A DNA stretch of 11,296 nt from an uncultured Actinomyces sp. (GTDB taxonomy: Bacteria; Actinomycetota; Actinomycetes; Actinomycetales; Actinomycetaceae): positions 1 to 11,296 of the forward strand of contig USPB01000049.1 in NCBI GenBank assembly GCA_900556405.1. The letters are read 5' to 3'. The notes beneath the pieces were generated by a model. That model did no database searches. It was not told where the DNA came from and saw only the letters and a program-made list of their open reading frames with translations. Of this stretch, positions 1 to 6,207 are shown in pieces. The position numbers and the translations under genes were made by a program. Every line of letters begins with the position of its first letter. Positions within the stretch are counted from its first letter, which is position 1.

Positions 1-156
1 CAAGCTAACCATATGGATAGACTAGGGTTAACACCTAACGGTGACTGAGTTGCGCCGGGAGCATTTACCTAGTAACTCTCCCAGTCTGGAGCGGTTTTCA
101 CTGCTCTAACCGACATGCAGCATTTGAGTTTGAGGAAGTAGAAGGAAGACGCACAG
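1..156 (+). promoter_or_regulatory. Leader region of the phosphoglycosyl transferase gene
   Basis: This is non-coding sequence ahead of the first gene; an in-frame TAG at 139-141 closes the reading frame upstream. A weak sigma70-type promoter can be proposed: TTGCGC at 50-55, a 17-base spacer, and TAACTC at 73-78. Both boxes match consensus poorly, so this is only a candidate. A purine-rich ribosome binding site, GAAGGAAG at 141-148, sits 8 bases before the ATG and supports the chosen start. The first 40 bases are richer in A+T than the rest and contain several TAACC/GGTTA words, but I see no ordered repeat there. Confidence 0.4.
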
Positions 157-852
157 ATGACAACTTTGACGAAGCCCACTGCACGGGCCGCCTCGACGGC
201 CCTCGCGTTCGAGCACGCGTCGGATCTTGCCGCGTCCGCCGACAATGCGATCAAGCGCATGTGCGACTTTTTCGCTGCGCTCATCGGCATTATCCTGCTG
301 ACGCCACTCTGGATCATCGTCGCCCTGATGGTGCGCCTCAACGACGGCGGCCCCGCCTTCTTCAAGCAGGAGCGCGTGGGCCTCGATGGAACGACTTTTA
401 CCATGTATAAGTTCCGCACCATGCGGGTGGACGCCGAAGAGCTCAAGGCCTCCCTCATGGAGGCCAATGAGGCAGACTCCTCCGCCGGAAATTCGATCAT
501 GTTCAAGATGGCTAACGATCCGCGTATTACACGCATCGGCTCCTTCCTGCGCAAGACCTCTATCGACGAGCTTCCCCAGCTGTTCAACGTCCTGCGTGGC
601 GACATGTCGCTCGTGGGCCCGCGCCCCCCGCTCCCCAGCGAGGTTGCTCAGTACGAGCCCCGCGTGATGGGTAAGTTCGCCGTGCGCCCCGGCATCACGG
701 GCCTCTGGCAGATCTCCGGCCGCTCGAATCTCTCGTGGGATGAGACCGTCCACCTGGACCTCTCCTACGCCCAGCACCGCTCTCTGACCCTTGACGCGTG
801 GATCATGCTCCAGACCATTCCCGCGCTGCTGCGTTCCGAGGGCGCTTACTAA
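157..852 (+). CDS. Undecaprenyl-phosphate sugar phosphotransferase (monotopic phosphoglycosyl transferase, bacterial sugar transferase family)
   Basis: The enzyme transfers a sugar phosphate from a nucleotide-activated sugar to undecaprenyl phosphate at the cytoplasmic membrane face, the first committed step of many capsule, exopolysaccharide and glycan pathways. The 231-residue product has the family core in order: a basic entry followed by a reentrant hydrophobic helix (about 33-60, with P50), QERVG (71-75), KFRTM (85-89), the catalytic-type Asp-Glu pair D137-E138 in IDELPQL, SLVGPRP (151-157) and PGITGLWQ (178-185). It lacks the N-terminal multi-span and CoA-binding-like region of WbaP/CpsE enzymes and so resembles the short PglC type, with about 30 extra N-terminal residues. 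The start is fixed by the stop at 139-141 and the ribosome binding site at 141-148. It is the only + strand gene here and converges on the rest of the locus. The sugar cannot be told from sequence. Confidence 0.95.
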   Translation: MTTLTKPTARAASTALAFEHASDLAASADNAIKRMCDFFAALIGIILLTPLWIIVALMVRLNDGGPAFFKQERVGLDGTTFTMYKFRTMRVDAEELKASLMEANEADSSAGNSIMFKMANDPRITRIGSFLRKTSIDELPQLFNVLRGDMSLVGPRPPLPSEVAQYEPRVMGKFAVRPGITGLWQISGRSNLSWDETVHLDLSYAQHRSLTLDAWIMLQTIPALLRSEGAY

Positions 853-877
853 GCCTTTCTCTCTGTGTGTGTGATTG

Positions 878-918
878 GGTGTGGCCCGAGCCGATCGGCT
901 CGGGCCACACCTTTATTT
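878..918 (+). terminator. Rho-independent terminator, perfect palindrome
   Basis: Positions 878-911 form a perfect 34-bp palindrome. Even the four-base GATC at its centre is self-complementary, so the stem is GC-rich and uninterrupted. CTTTATTT follows on the + strand. It starts 25 bases after the stop codon of the phosphoglycosyl transferase and is the obvious terminator for that gene. Because the stem is symmetric it could also stop transcription arriving from the other strand, although no T-run is visible on that side. Confidence 0.9.
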
Positions 919-1056
919 GGCGGCACCGACAAACTCCATGGGCACCATCATCGCGATCCGATACACCTCCGTCATGGCCACATCACTGCGGGTCACAGCG
1001 TCATTGGGACTGTGACACCTATCGAGAGGCAGCCGCTCACCCCCGGTTCGCAGAGA
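913..1056 (-). pseudogene. Possible 3' end of a decayed gene (unidentified)
   Basis: Read on the - strand, this open stretch of 47 codons plus a TAA stop at 913-915 gives protein-like sequence, including HSPNDAV, followed by TEVYRIAMMVP and ending EFVGAAK. It is closed upstream by TGA at 1057-1059 and has no convincing start or ribosome binding site. An adjacent - strand frame, open from 1243 down to a TGA at 1037-1039, ends in LTMISANRG and overlaps it, so the two could be one reading frame broken by a frameshift near 1040. I do not recognise the family. The HSP word recalls a metal-ligand motif in some metallopeptidases, which is far too little for a call. The stop codon lies inside the T-run of the terminator, which argues that any original gene is no longer intact. 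It may also be chance. Confidence 0.22.
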
Positions 1057-1059
1057 TCA

Positions 1060-1300
1060 TCGTCAGGCACATGCGAGGCATTCTGCGGGCACCCCATTCA
1101 CTGCATAACCCTTTGCAAGCATCTATGTAGGTGTGTTGTGAGGCTCGTTGAGCCCCACGAATTCCCCAGTGCACTGAGCTCTTGTCAGCGTCAGAAGCCG
1201 ACCATTGTGCTCGCTCACAAGAGATCCCCATTTGAGGGAACACATGTTCATACGAACCTGCCCTTGACCACCCTGTGAGACACGGGGCGCGCTACACCAC
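1060..1300. other. Intergenic DNA with no recognised gene
   Basis: I find no convincing coding region or RNA gene here. The only local structure is small: a hairpin at 1138-1158 (GGCTC-GTT-GAGCC core with a GTG/CAC extension and one mismatch), and short palindromes around 1238-1257 (GAACA..TGTTC and GTTC..GAAC). Base composition is less GC-biased than in the neighbouring genes, which fits decayed or non-coding sequence. Confidence 0.5.
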
Positions 1301-1330
1301 CCGCCTTATCCGCCGGACGTGCACGTTCGT

Positions 1331-1379
1331 CCACCTGGTGGAACGTGGTCGCACACGCCCAGCTGACGCCACCTGGCGG
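1331..1379. repeat. Pair of near-palindromes with a CCACCTGG core, 38 bp apart
   Basis: CCACCTGGTGG at 1331-1341 is a perfect odd palindrome about T1336, flanked by CACGTT (1322-1327) and AACGTG (1342-1347), which also pair. CCACCTGGCGG at 1369-1379 is the same word with one base changed. Their start-to-start distance is 38 bp, twice the 19-bp period of the array that begins 25 bases further on. They look like protein-binding sites rather than a terminator, since the loop is a single base and no T-run follows. Confidence 0.45.
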
Positions 1380-1403
1380 CGCGACTGACAGACCACCCCT
1401 ATG

Positions 1404-1521
1404 CGGATAGGTTATGACGATACGGATAGGTTATGACGATACGGATAGGTTAATAAGCTATCCACATACGCGTAACCTATCCGCGTGCGGTTAACCTATC
1501 CGCACGCTCGTCATCTATCCA
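1404..1521. repeat. Mirror-symmetric array of seven 11-bp sites on a 19-bp period
   Basis: Three identical copies of CGGATAGGTTA lie at 1404-1414, 1423-1433 and 1442-1452, exactly 19 bp apart, with the same 8-bp spacer TGACGATA between them. After a single A at 1453 the inverted word follows at 1454-1464 (TAAGCTATCCA, 9/11), 1473-1483 (TAACCTATCCG, perfect), 1492-1502 (perfect) and 1511-1521 (TCATCTATCCA, 8/11), again exactly 19 bp apart. The first six sites are placed symmetrically about base 1453. Spacers in the inverted half are unrelated to those in the forward half, so the sites themselves, not a long hairpin, appear to be what is conserved. CTATCCACA at 1458-1466 is one base from the DnaA box TTATCCACA. 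The array lies between two convergent genes, away from any recognised promoter. Function unknown. Confidence 0.8.
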
Positions 1522-1633
1522 CGTGCACGCAGACTCCCCCATCGGCGAGGGACCTGTCAGAACACAAGCACCGCTGGGCGTCAGCACAGACCACCACACG
1601 CCAGCAATCGATAGCAGCCCAGCAACGGATACG

Positions 1634-1665
1634 ACGGAGGCCGACCCCGCAGGGTCGGCCTCCGT
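1634..1665 (-). terminator. Strong hairpin, probable terminator of the glycosyltransferase operon
   Basis: Two 14-base arms, 1634-1647 and 1652-1665, are perfectly complementary around the loop CGCA, giving a very GC-rich stem. It lies 55 bases beyond the - strand stop codon at 1721-1723. No T-run follows on either strand, so it may act as a U-tract-poor terminator of the kind seen in high-GC actinobacteria, or as an mRNA 3' stabiliser. The 1522-1633 stretch between it and the array shows nothing I can name. Confidence 0.7.
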
Positions 1666-1720
1666 GGCAGTGACTCACGCAAAATGCCTCATGGACAGCT
1701 TCGCGTGAAAGGCGTTGACG

Positions 1721-2506
1721 TCACTCCTCCGCGTCGGAGCGCGATCCAACGACGAGTCCGAGATCGTCGAAGCTACCCATGGCCTCGAGCCGAGAGATGA
1801 GCTCGGGGGCGTGCGCGACGAAGCCGAGGGCTTCGACGGTGTAGCGCTTGGTGAGGCGCTTAGGCTCGTGGGCGATGCGCCACGCCCAGCCAAGCCGGGC
1901 GGCGTGCACCCAGTCCGGGAAGTAGTCGTCGGCTGCTCGCGCGTACTGGTCGATCCATCCGCCCGCAGTGCACACGGAGGCCTCGGGCGCGAGTCCGAGC
2001 GCGACGGACGCGACCACTTCCTGCAGGCCTGCGCCCAGGCCGACGATCACGAGACGCGGATCGAAGGCGGTGAGCACGGAAGGGTCTGCCTTGAAGCGGC
2101 GCAGGCCCTGGTACCCGTCGATGACCTGGACGTTGAAACGTGACAGGCGCTCGGCTGCGGCCTGACCGGCCTCGGGAACGGCGCCGATGAGCGTGATGCG
2201 GGCGCTGTCATCGAGGCGGTCAAACACGTGCGGCAGGACGAGGTCGGCGGAGGTCCGAGAGACCTCGTGACCGGCCGCGCGCAGGCGCATCTGCAGCAGA
2301 GTCCCGTCGAAACCGACGGTGTTCATACGCCTAAGCGCACGGAAGTCGGCGTGCAAGAGGGACCAGTGGTTGAGCCATGTGGTGGCGTGCCCGCGGGTGA
2401 GCACGCGCTGGGCCATTGCGTCGAATGCTGGGTCGGCGAGAGTGCCGACCTCGCCGGCGGCCTCGGGGTAGTCCGGGCCGCCAGCGGAGGTTGACTGGTC
2501 AGTCAT
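1721..2506 (-). CDS. WecG/TagA/CpsF-family glycosyltransferase (divergent)
   Basis: Members of this family (GT26) transfer a sugar such as ManNAc or ManNAcA to a lipid-linked sugar at the membrane, in wall teichoic acid linkage units, enterobacterial common antigen and capsules. The 261-residue product shows the family pattern: N46 in LNHW, the Asp of FDG (D68) at the catalytic NxDG position, RTSADLVLP (84-92), ITLIGAVPEAG (104-114), VGLGxxxQE (155-163, with Q162), and LGWAWRIAHEPKRLTKRY (205-222). It departs from typical members: the usual Pro-Lys before QE is replaced, and neither the RAP arginine nor the glutamate of the usual LEW motif is present. A GTG at 2515 would lengthen it by three codons, but GAGGTGA at 2512-2518 is an excellent ribosome binding site 5 bases before the ATG at 2506, so I start there. 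That site overlaps the stop of the upstream secreted-protein gene. Donor sugar and acceptor are unknown. Confidence 0.88.
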   Translation of the reverse strand: MTDQSTSAGGPDYPEAAGEVGTLADPAFDAMAQRVLTRGHATTWLNHWSLLHADFRALRRMNTVGFDGTLLQMRLRAAGHEVSRTSADLVLPHVFDRLDDSARITLIGAVPEAGQAAAERLSRFNVQVIDGYQGLRRFKADPSVLTAFDPRLVIVGLGAGLQEVVASVALGLAPEASVCTAGGWIDQYARAADDYFPDWVHAARLGWAWRIAHEPKRLTKRYTVEALGFVAHAPELISRLEAMGSFDDLGLVVGSRSDAEE

Positions 2507-2511
2507 GGGGT

Positions 2512-2518
2512 TCACCTC
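2512..2518 (-). promoter_or_regulatory. Ribosome binding site overlapping the upstream stop codon
   Basis: On the - strand GAGGTGA ends 5 bases before the ATG at 2506. Its last three bases are the TGA stop of the preceding gene. Ribosomes finishing the secreted protein would therefore stop on the signal that starts the glycosyltransferase, the usual arrangement for translational coupling. It decides the start in favour of ATG over the in-frame GTG at 2515. Confidence 0.85.
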
Positions 2519-5500
2519 AGCAGGCTTGCTTTCATGTCGAAGGAGACGGATGTGGCGCCCGCGTAGTTGGCGTGCTCCTCGACGGCGATGCGGTTGACAC
2601 CGTCCTTGAGAACCTTGCGCGGGACCGTGATGCGCACGAGGTTATCCTTCGCCTTGGCCAGCCCCACGTTGGAGGAGGCTCGCGTGTTGGCGTCGATGGC
2701 GCCCTCGGGCATGTTGACTCGCTGAATCTCGGTGCCGTTAACGTAGATCACCGCGCCGTCGTCGACGCGGACGTTGAGGACGACCTCGAAGTCTGCGCTG
2801 AGGGTTCCGAAGTTGACGTCACGGACGAAGTAGTTCGTGATGGCTCGGTCCTTGGCGGGCAGATCGAAGGGTGTGCCTGCGTCGCGGTCGCCCCAGCCGA
2901 GCGGGCTGGCGCCGTGCTTCCACTTAGACAGGTCGGCGGTGGAGTTCCACTTGGCGTCGGGCGCTTCCTTGGAGTTCCAGTAGTTCCAGTACATGCCGGG
3001 GTACAGGAAGTTACCGAAGTTCACCGCGGACACGTCGAGGACCTCGAGCGGCTTGTCCGGGTCGGGCGTGAGCGGCGTGTTGGGCTCCGGCTCGGGCTGC
3101 GGCGCCGGCTCCGGGTCGGGGGCCGGAGCGGGCGCGGGCTCGTCACCCTTGGAGACGACCTTGACCATGCCGTCGATGGTCATCGACGAGCTGGAGCGGT
3201 AGTTGAGGTGCGTTTCGACGGCGAGCGTGTTCGTGCCTGCGACCAGGGAGGACGCGGGAACGAAGACGAGCTGTCGGTCGGCTCGCGCTGCGGGCGTCGA
3301 GACGGAGGAGGACGCGAAGGTGGACGCGTCGACAGTTCCGTCGGCCATACGCTGGCGGACGACCTCGGTGCCGTTGACGTACACGACGGCGCCGTCATCG
3401 GCCGTCACGGCGACGTTGACACCACCGATAGCGGTGGGATCAGCAACCGTGAAGTTCACGCGTGCGTAGGTGGTGACCGGGCGGGTCTTGGCTGCGCCCG
3501 GGGTCAGCGTCGTGTTGAGTCCGGGGCCACCGTAACCGATCGGGCTGGCGCCGCGGCTCCAGGAGGAATCATCGTACGAGGTCTGGGCCCAGTTGTCGGC
3601 AACCGGCTCAGTCGACCAGTGGTACGCCCAGGTGGCGTCCTCGTCCACGAGCAGCGACGAGTCATCGGGCTGGGAGGGCTTGCCGTTGGCGTCGACCACG
3701 TAGGCGTGCGTGGACGCGCCACGCAGGCCATCGGAGGCGACGGCGCGCACGAAGAAGCGGTTGTTTCCGCCCAGCGGGACGCTCGCGCTGGTGTCCGTGG
3801 TCGTGGCGACCGTGCGGTCGTCACGCAGGATCTCGTAGGAGGCAGCGCCGGGCACGCTCGACCACTTGAGGGTGACCTGCTGGGAGTTGCCGTTCGACGC
3901 GCGCAGGTTCGCGGGCACGGCGGGCGCGGTGGCGTTGCGCGCGGGCATGCGCACGAAGCCGCCGGACCACTGTCCCGAGGTGAGCGACGTGTAGGAGTAG
4001 TTGAAGTCGCCGCCTGCCCACAGCGCGCCGTCGTCACCCATTTCGAGTGCCCACGCACCGGTGGAGCGCAGGGAACCGAGGCGGTAGGGAGTCCAGCCGA
4101 TCTGGCGGCCGGTGGCCTCGTCCCATCCGCCGACCCACTGGATCTCGTCGGCACGCGTCCAGGAGGTACCCAGCGTCAGGTAGTGGTAGGCGTCCTGGAA
4201 GGCGAAGTCGGAGCAGTGGCAGGAGGCGTAGACGACGCCCGTGGCGGAGCGGGTGCTCGCCTGGATGTCGCCGCCGTTCTGCATGGTGATCGAACCCGAG
4301 GTGCGGGTCATCGAGTCGGAGTTGTATCCGAAGAGCGAGTGCTGCGAACCGCCGAAGTACACGCGACCATTGCGCGCGGTGACGGTCTGCTGATACTTGC
4401 CGATCAGGTAGGAGTGCTGGAAGGTCCAGGACGAGTCCAGCGCAGCGCCAGCGGCGGTGGACAGTCGGCCCGCGTTTTCGACAACCTGGTTGTGCGCGCG
4501 CGTGAAGTAGCCGGCCGCGTAGTAGTAGGCCTCGTTCTCGTCGACGTCAATATCGATGACGGAGCCGTTGAACTCGGGGTTCCAGGTGCGGTCGGGTGTG
4601 CCATTGATGTCGAGGCGGGCGCCGTTGCGGGCGTACGTCCAGGAGGAGCCGTTGCCCTTAAAGTGGGTGAAGATGCCACCCAGGTAGATGTGGTTGTTGA
4701 TGATCTTGATGGACTTCACCGAGACACGGCCGCCGTTCGTTCCGGTGCGGGCCTGGAGGGTCCACGACGGATCGATCTGGCCGGTCGCGGGGTCGATGAG
4801 GACCGTGCCGACGTGGGTTTCGCCGTTGACCTTCGTGAAGTCACCGGCCACGAGCAGCTTGCCGCTGGGCAGCTCTGCGAGGTCCTTCACCTGGTTGTTG
4901 AAGGAGAACGTCTGACCGTTCCACTCCCCCGTCGTCGCGTCGAATCCGGCGAGGCCGCTGGAGGCGATTTCCTGGCCGTTCTTGCCCTTTTGGACGCCGG
5001 TGAAGTTACCGCCGACGTACATGGTCGAGCCGATCTGCTCGAATGCCTGGACCTGGATGTTGCCTTCCTGGACGGAACCGTTGAGGTTGCCGGTCACGCC
5101 CCAGGACATGGGGGTAGCGAACTCGGAGGCGGATGCCTTCTGCTTTTCCGCTGCGACGCCGCCATCACCGATCGCTTTGAACCCGGAGTCGTTGGAACGC
5201 AGCTGCGGGCGGATGTAGGCCTCGGCGTAGGGGTTGATGATCGACCCGTTGCGGTGGAAGTAGGAGGTCGAGGAGGACGTGTCGTACCAGGACCAGGCTG
5301 AAGGTCCGTATCCCCAACCCATCGTGTACTTGTTCTGCGCGGAGGCGATCAGGTTGACGTATCCCCAGCCGGTGTTGGTGCCAAATCCGGCCCAGACGAT
5401 GCCGCCGTTCACCCACCACTCGCGGTTGAACTTCACGTCCACGGGGTGGGCGCTCTTAAAGGGCCAGATGAAGTCGCGCATCTTCGGGAAGCGCATGCGC

Positions 5501-5982
5501 ACCGTCTGGTAGGCGGTGCCCCTGTGGTTCCAGGCGCGCTGGACCATGATGCCGTCGTCGAGGTCGGAGACCGCGGTGCCGCCGAGCAGGCCGTTGACGG
5601 TTTCGTGCGAGGCCTGGACGACGTCGAAGTCACCGGCTGTGCGCGGGCGGGTCTTGAGTTTCTCCTGGTCGCCCTTCCCTTGGCTCCAGGTCTCCCAGCC
5701 TTCACGGCCGCGACCGATCATGACCCAGCCGCCGCCCTCGGTGGTCTGGTCACAGAAGAACTGACCGGGCGCGTCCATGGTGGGCGTTTGCAGCCAGTAG
5801 GTTCCGTCCTTCGAGCCGGGATCGTTCTGCTTGATTTCCCAGCACGAGGCCGCTGCCGTGGCCTCGCTCAGACCGTCGTGAAGCGGGTCGGCGGCTGCGT
5901 TGGCAGCCGGAGAAAATGCAAGCACGCCCAGACCGGTCACTGATGCCAGTCCGAGCGCCAAGCAACGGCGCATAAAGCTCAT
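2512..5982 (-). CDS. Large secreted protein: fibrinogen-like domain, seven-repeat beta-propeller, FN3, two beta-sandwich domains
   Basis: The product is 1156 residues. Parts in order: Sec signal peptide (1 to about 30, ending near ANA); bacterial fibrinogen-like domain (about 45-262) with DG-TYWL at 59-64 and FFCDQTTEGGGW at 75-86; beta-propeller (about 295-680) with seven repeats whose signature is close to YVGGxFT, near 322, 377, 433, 488, 542, 585 and 655; FN3 (about 686-764); beta-sandwich domain (about 777-943, DDGAVVYVNG at 862-871); a proline- and acid-rich linker (about 946-978); and a second beta-sandwich (about 985-1156, DDGAVIYVNG at 1074-1083). Mature cysteines are only C47, C77, C588 and C590; the last two lie in CHCSD, replacing the signature of repeat 6. 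No LPXTG motif or C-terminal membrane segment is present, so the protein is probably released or held non-covalently. The domains suggest glycan or protein binding at the cell surface. GAGGA 4 bases before the ATG supports the start. It is paralogous to the gene at 6208-9663. Confidence 0.93.
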   Translation of the reverse strand: MSFMRRCLALGLASVTGLGVLAFSPAANAAADPLHDGLSEATAAASCWEIKQNDPGSKDGTYWLQTPTMDAPGQFFCDQTTEGGGWVMIGRGREGWETWSQGKGDQEKLKTRPRTAGDFDVVQASHETVNGLLGGTAVSDLDDGIMVQRAWNHRGTAYQTVRMRFPKMRDFIWPFKSAHPVDVKFNREWWVNGGIVWAGFGTNTGWGYVNLIASAQNKYTMGWGYGPSAWSWYDTSSSTSYFHRNGSIINPYAEAYIRPQLRSNDSGFKAIGDGGVAAEKQKASASEFATPMSWGVTGNLNGSVQEGNIQVQAFEQIGSTMYVGGNFTGVQKGKNGQEIASSGLAGFDATTGEWNGQTFSFNNQVKDLAELPSGKLLVAGDFTKVNGETHVGTVLIDPATGQIDPSWTLQARTGTNGGRVSVKSIKIINNHIYLGGIFTHFKGNGSSWTYARNGARLDINGTPDRTWNPEFNGSVIDIDVDENEAYYYAAGYFTRAHNQVVENAGRLSTAAGAALDSSWTFQHSYLIGKYQQTVTARNGRVYFGGSQHSLFGYNSDSMTRTSGSITMQNGGDIQASTRSATGVVYASCHCSDFAFQDAYHYLTLGTSWTRADEIQWVGGWDEATGRQIGWTPYRLGSLRSTGAWALEMGDDGALWAGGDFNYSYTSLTSGQWSGGFVRMPARNATAPAVPANLRASNGNSQQVTLKWSSVPGAASYEILRDDRTVATTTDTSASVPLGGNNRFFVRAVASDGLRGASTHAYVVDANGKPSQPDDSSLLVDEDATWAYHWSTEPVADNWAQTSYDDSSWSRGASPIGYGGPGLNTTLTPGAAKTRPVTTYARVNFTVADPTAIGGVNVAVTADDGAVVYVNGTEVVRQRMADGTVDASTFASSSVSTPAARADRQLVFVPASSLVAGTNTLAVETHLNYRSSSSMTIDGMVKVVSKGDEPAPAPAPDPEPAPQPEPEPNTPLTPDPDKPLEVLDVSAVNFGNFLYPGMYWNYWNSKEAPDAKWNSTADLSKWKHGASPLGWGDRDAGTPFDLPAKDRAITNYFVRDVNFGTLSADFEVVLNVRVDDGAVIYVNGTEIQRVNMPEGAIDANTRASSNVGLAKAKDNLVRITVPRKVLKDGVNRIAVEEHANYAGATSVSFDMKASLLR

Positions 5983-6060
5983 GGGGTCCTCACAGGTATT
6001 GCGTAAATGGTTACTTCTATAGTGTCACGTTAATCGCCGGCACTCAACCACTTGGTTAGC
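5983..6060 (-). promoter_or_regulatory. Candidate promoter and shared regulatory blocks ahead of the 1156-residue protein gene
   Basis: Two blocks recur upstream of the paralog. Block A on the + strand is TTGCGTAAATGGTTAC (5999-6014), matching 9695-9710 at 13 of 16 bases. Block B is TCAACC-NN-TTGGT (6044-6056), identical at all defined bases to 9729-9741. Block B lies inside an imperfect 17-bp palindrome (6043-6059, seven of eight pairs). On the - strand it overlaps TTGAGT, a possible -35 box (6042-6047). A -10 box is uncertain: TATAGA (6016-6021) leaves a 20-base spacer, while CACTAT (6019-6024) leaves 17 but fits poorly. GAGGA (5987-5991) is the ribosome binding site. Confidence 0.45.
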
Positions 6061-6090
6061 GCAAAACGGGAGTGCTTGACCACATACAAG

Positions 6091-6119
6091 GGAGCCCCCG
6101 CCATCACGGCAGGGGCTCC
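6091..6119 (-). terminator. Hairpin terminator of the 1151-residue protein gene
   Basis: GGAGCCCC (6091-6098) pairs with GGGGCTCC (6112-6119), and an inner GCC (6100-6102) pairs with GGC (6108-6110) around ATCAC, with one C/A mismatch between the two helices. It lies 88 bases beyond the TAG stop at 6208-6210 on the - strand. The T content after it is modest (CTTGTATGT). It separates the two paralog genes into different transcription units, agreeing with a separate promoter before the second. Confidence 0.75.
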
Positions 6120-6207
6120 ACTTGTCAACCTGATTCACGAGTTGTCAAGATGCGTCGTCAGCAGCTCCAACTTCTCGCGAACACAAGCGAAGAAGAACGG
6201 TTTTCCG

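Noticed and set aside
6..40. Further copies of the array word near the window start
   Set aside because: TAACC, GGATAG and GGTTA fragments occur, but none assembles into CGGATAGGTTA and the spacing is irregular; likely chance.
938..1015. Small + strand open frame starting at the ATG at 938
   Set aside because: It has no ribosome binding site, is only 25 codons long and lies opposite the possible relic; it may simply be its antisense.
1458..1466. DnaA box and chromosomal replication origin
   Set aside because: There is one near match (CTATCCACA) and a weaker one at 1514-1522, both arising from degenerate array copies. There is no box cluster, no clear AT-rich unwinding region and no dnaA or dnaN gene nearby.
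1404..1521. CRISPR array
   Set aside because: Repeats are 11 bp, spacers 8 bp and two of them identical, orientation reverses at the middle, and no cas gene is present.
853..1720. tRNA, small RNA or insertion sequence in the long intergenic gap
   Set aside because: I could find no cloverleaf, no transposase frame and no terminal inverted repeats bounded by target duplications.
2416..5301. A 961-codon open frame on the + strand, opposite the 1156-residue protein gene
   Set aside because: It is the antisense of a gene with clear domains and a signal peptide. Its translation is a low-complexity Val/Gly/Asp/Arg-rich sequence with no recognisable domain, as expected opposite a GC-rich gene.
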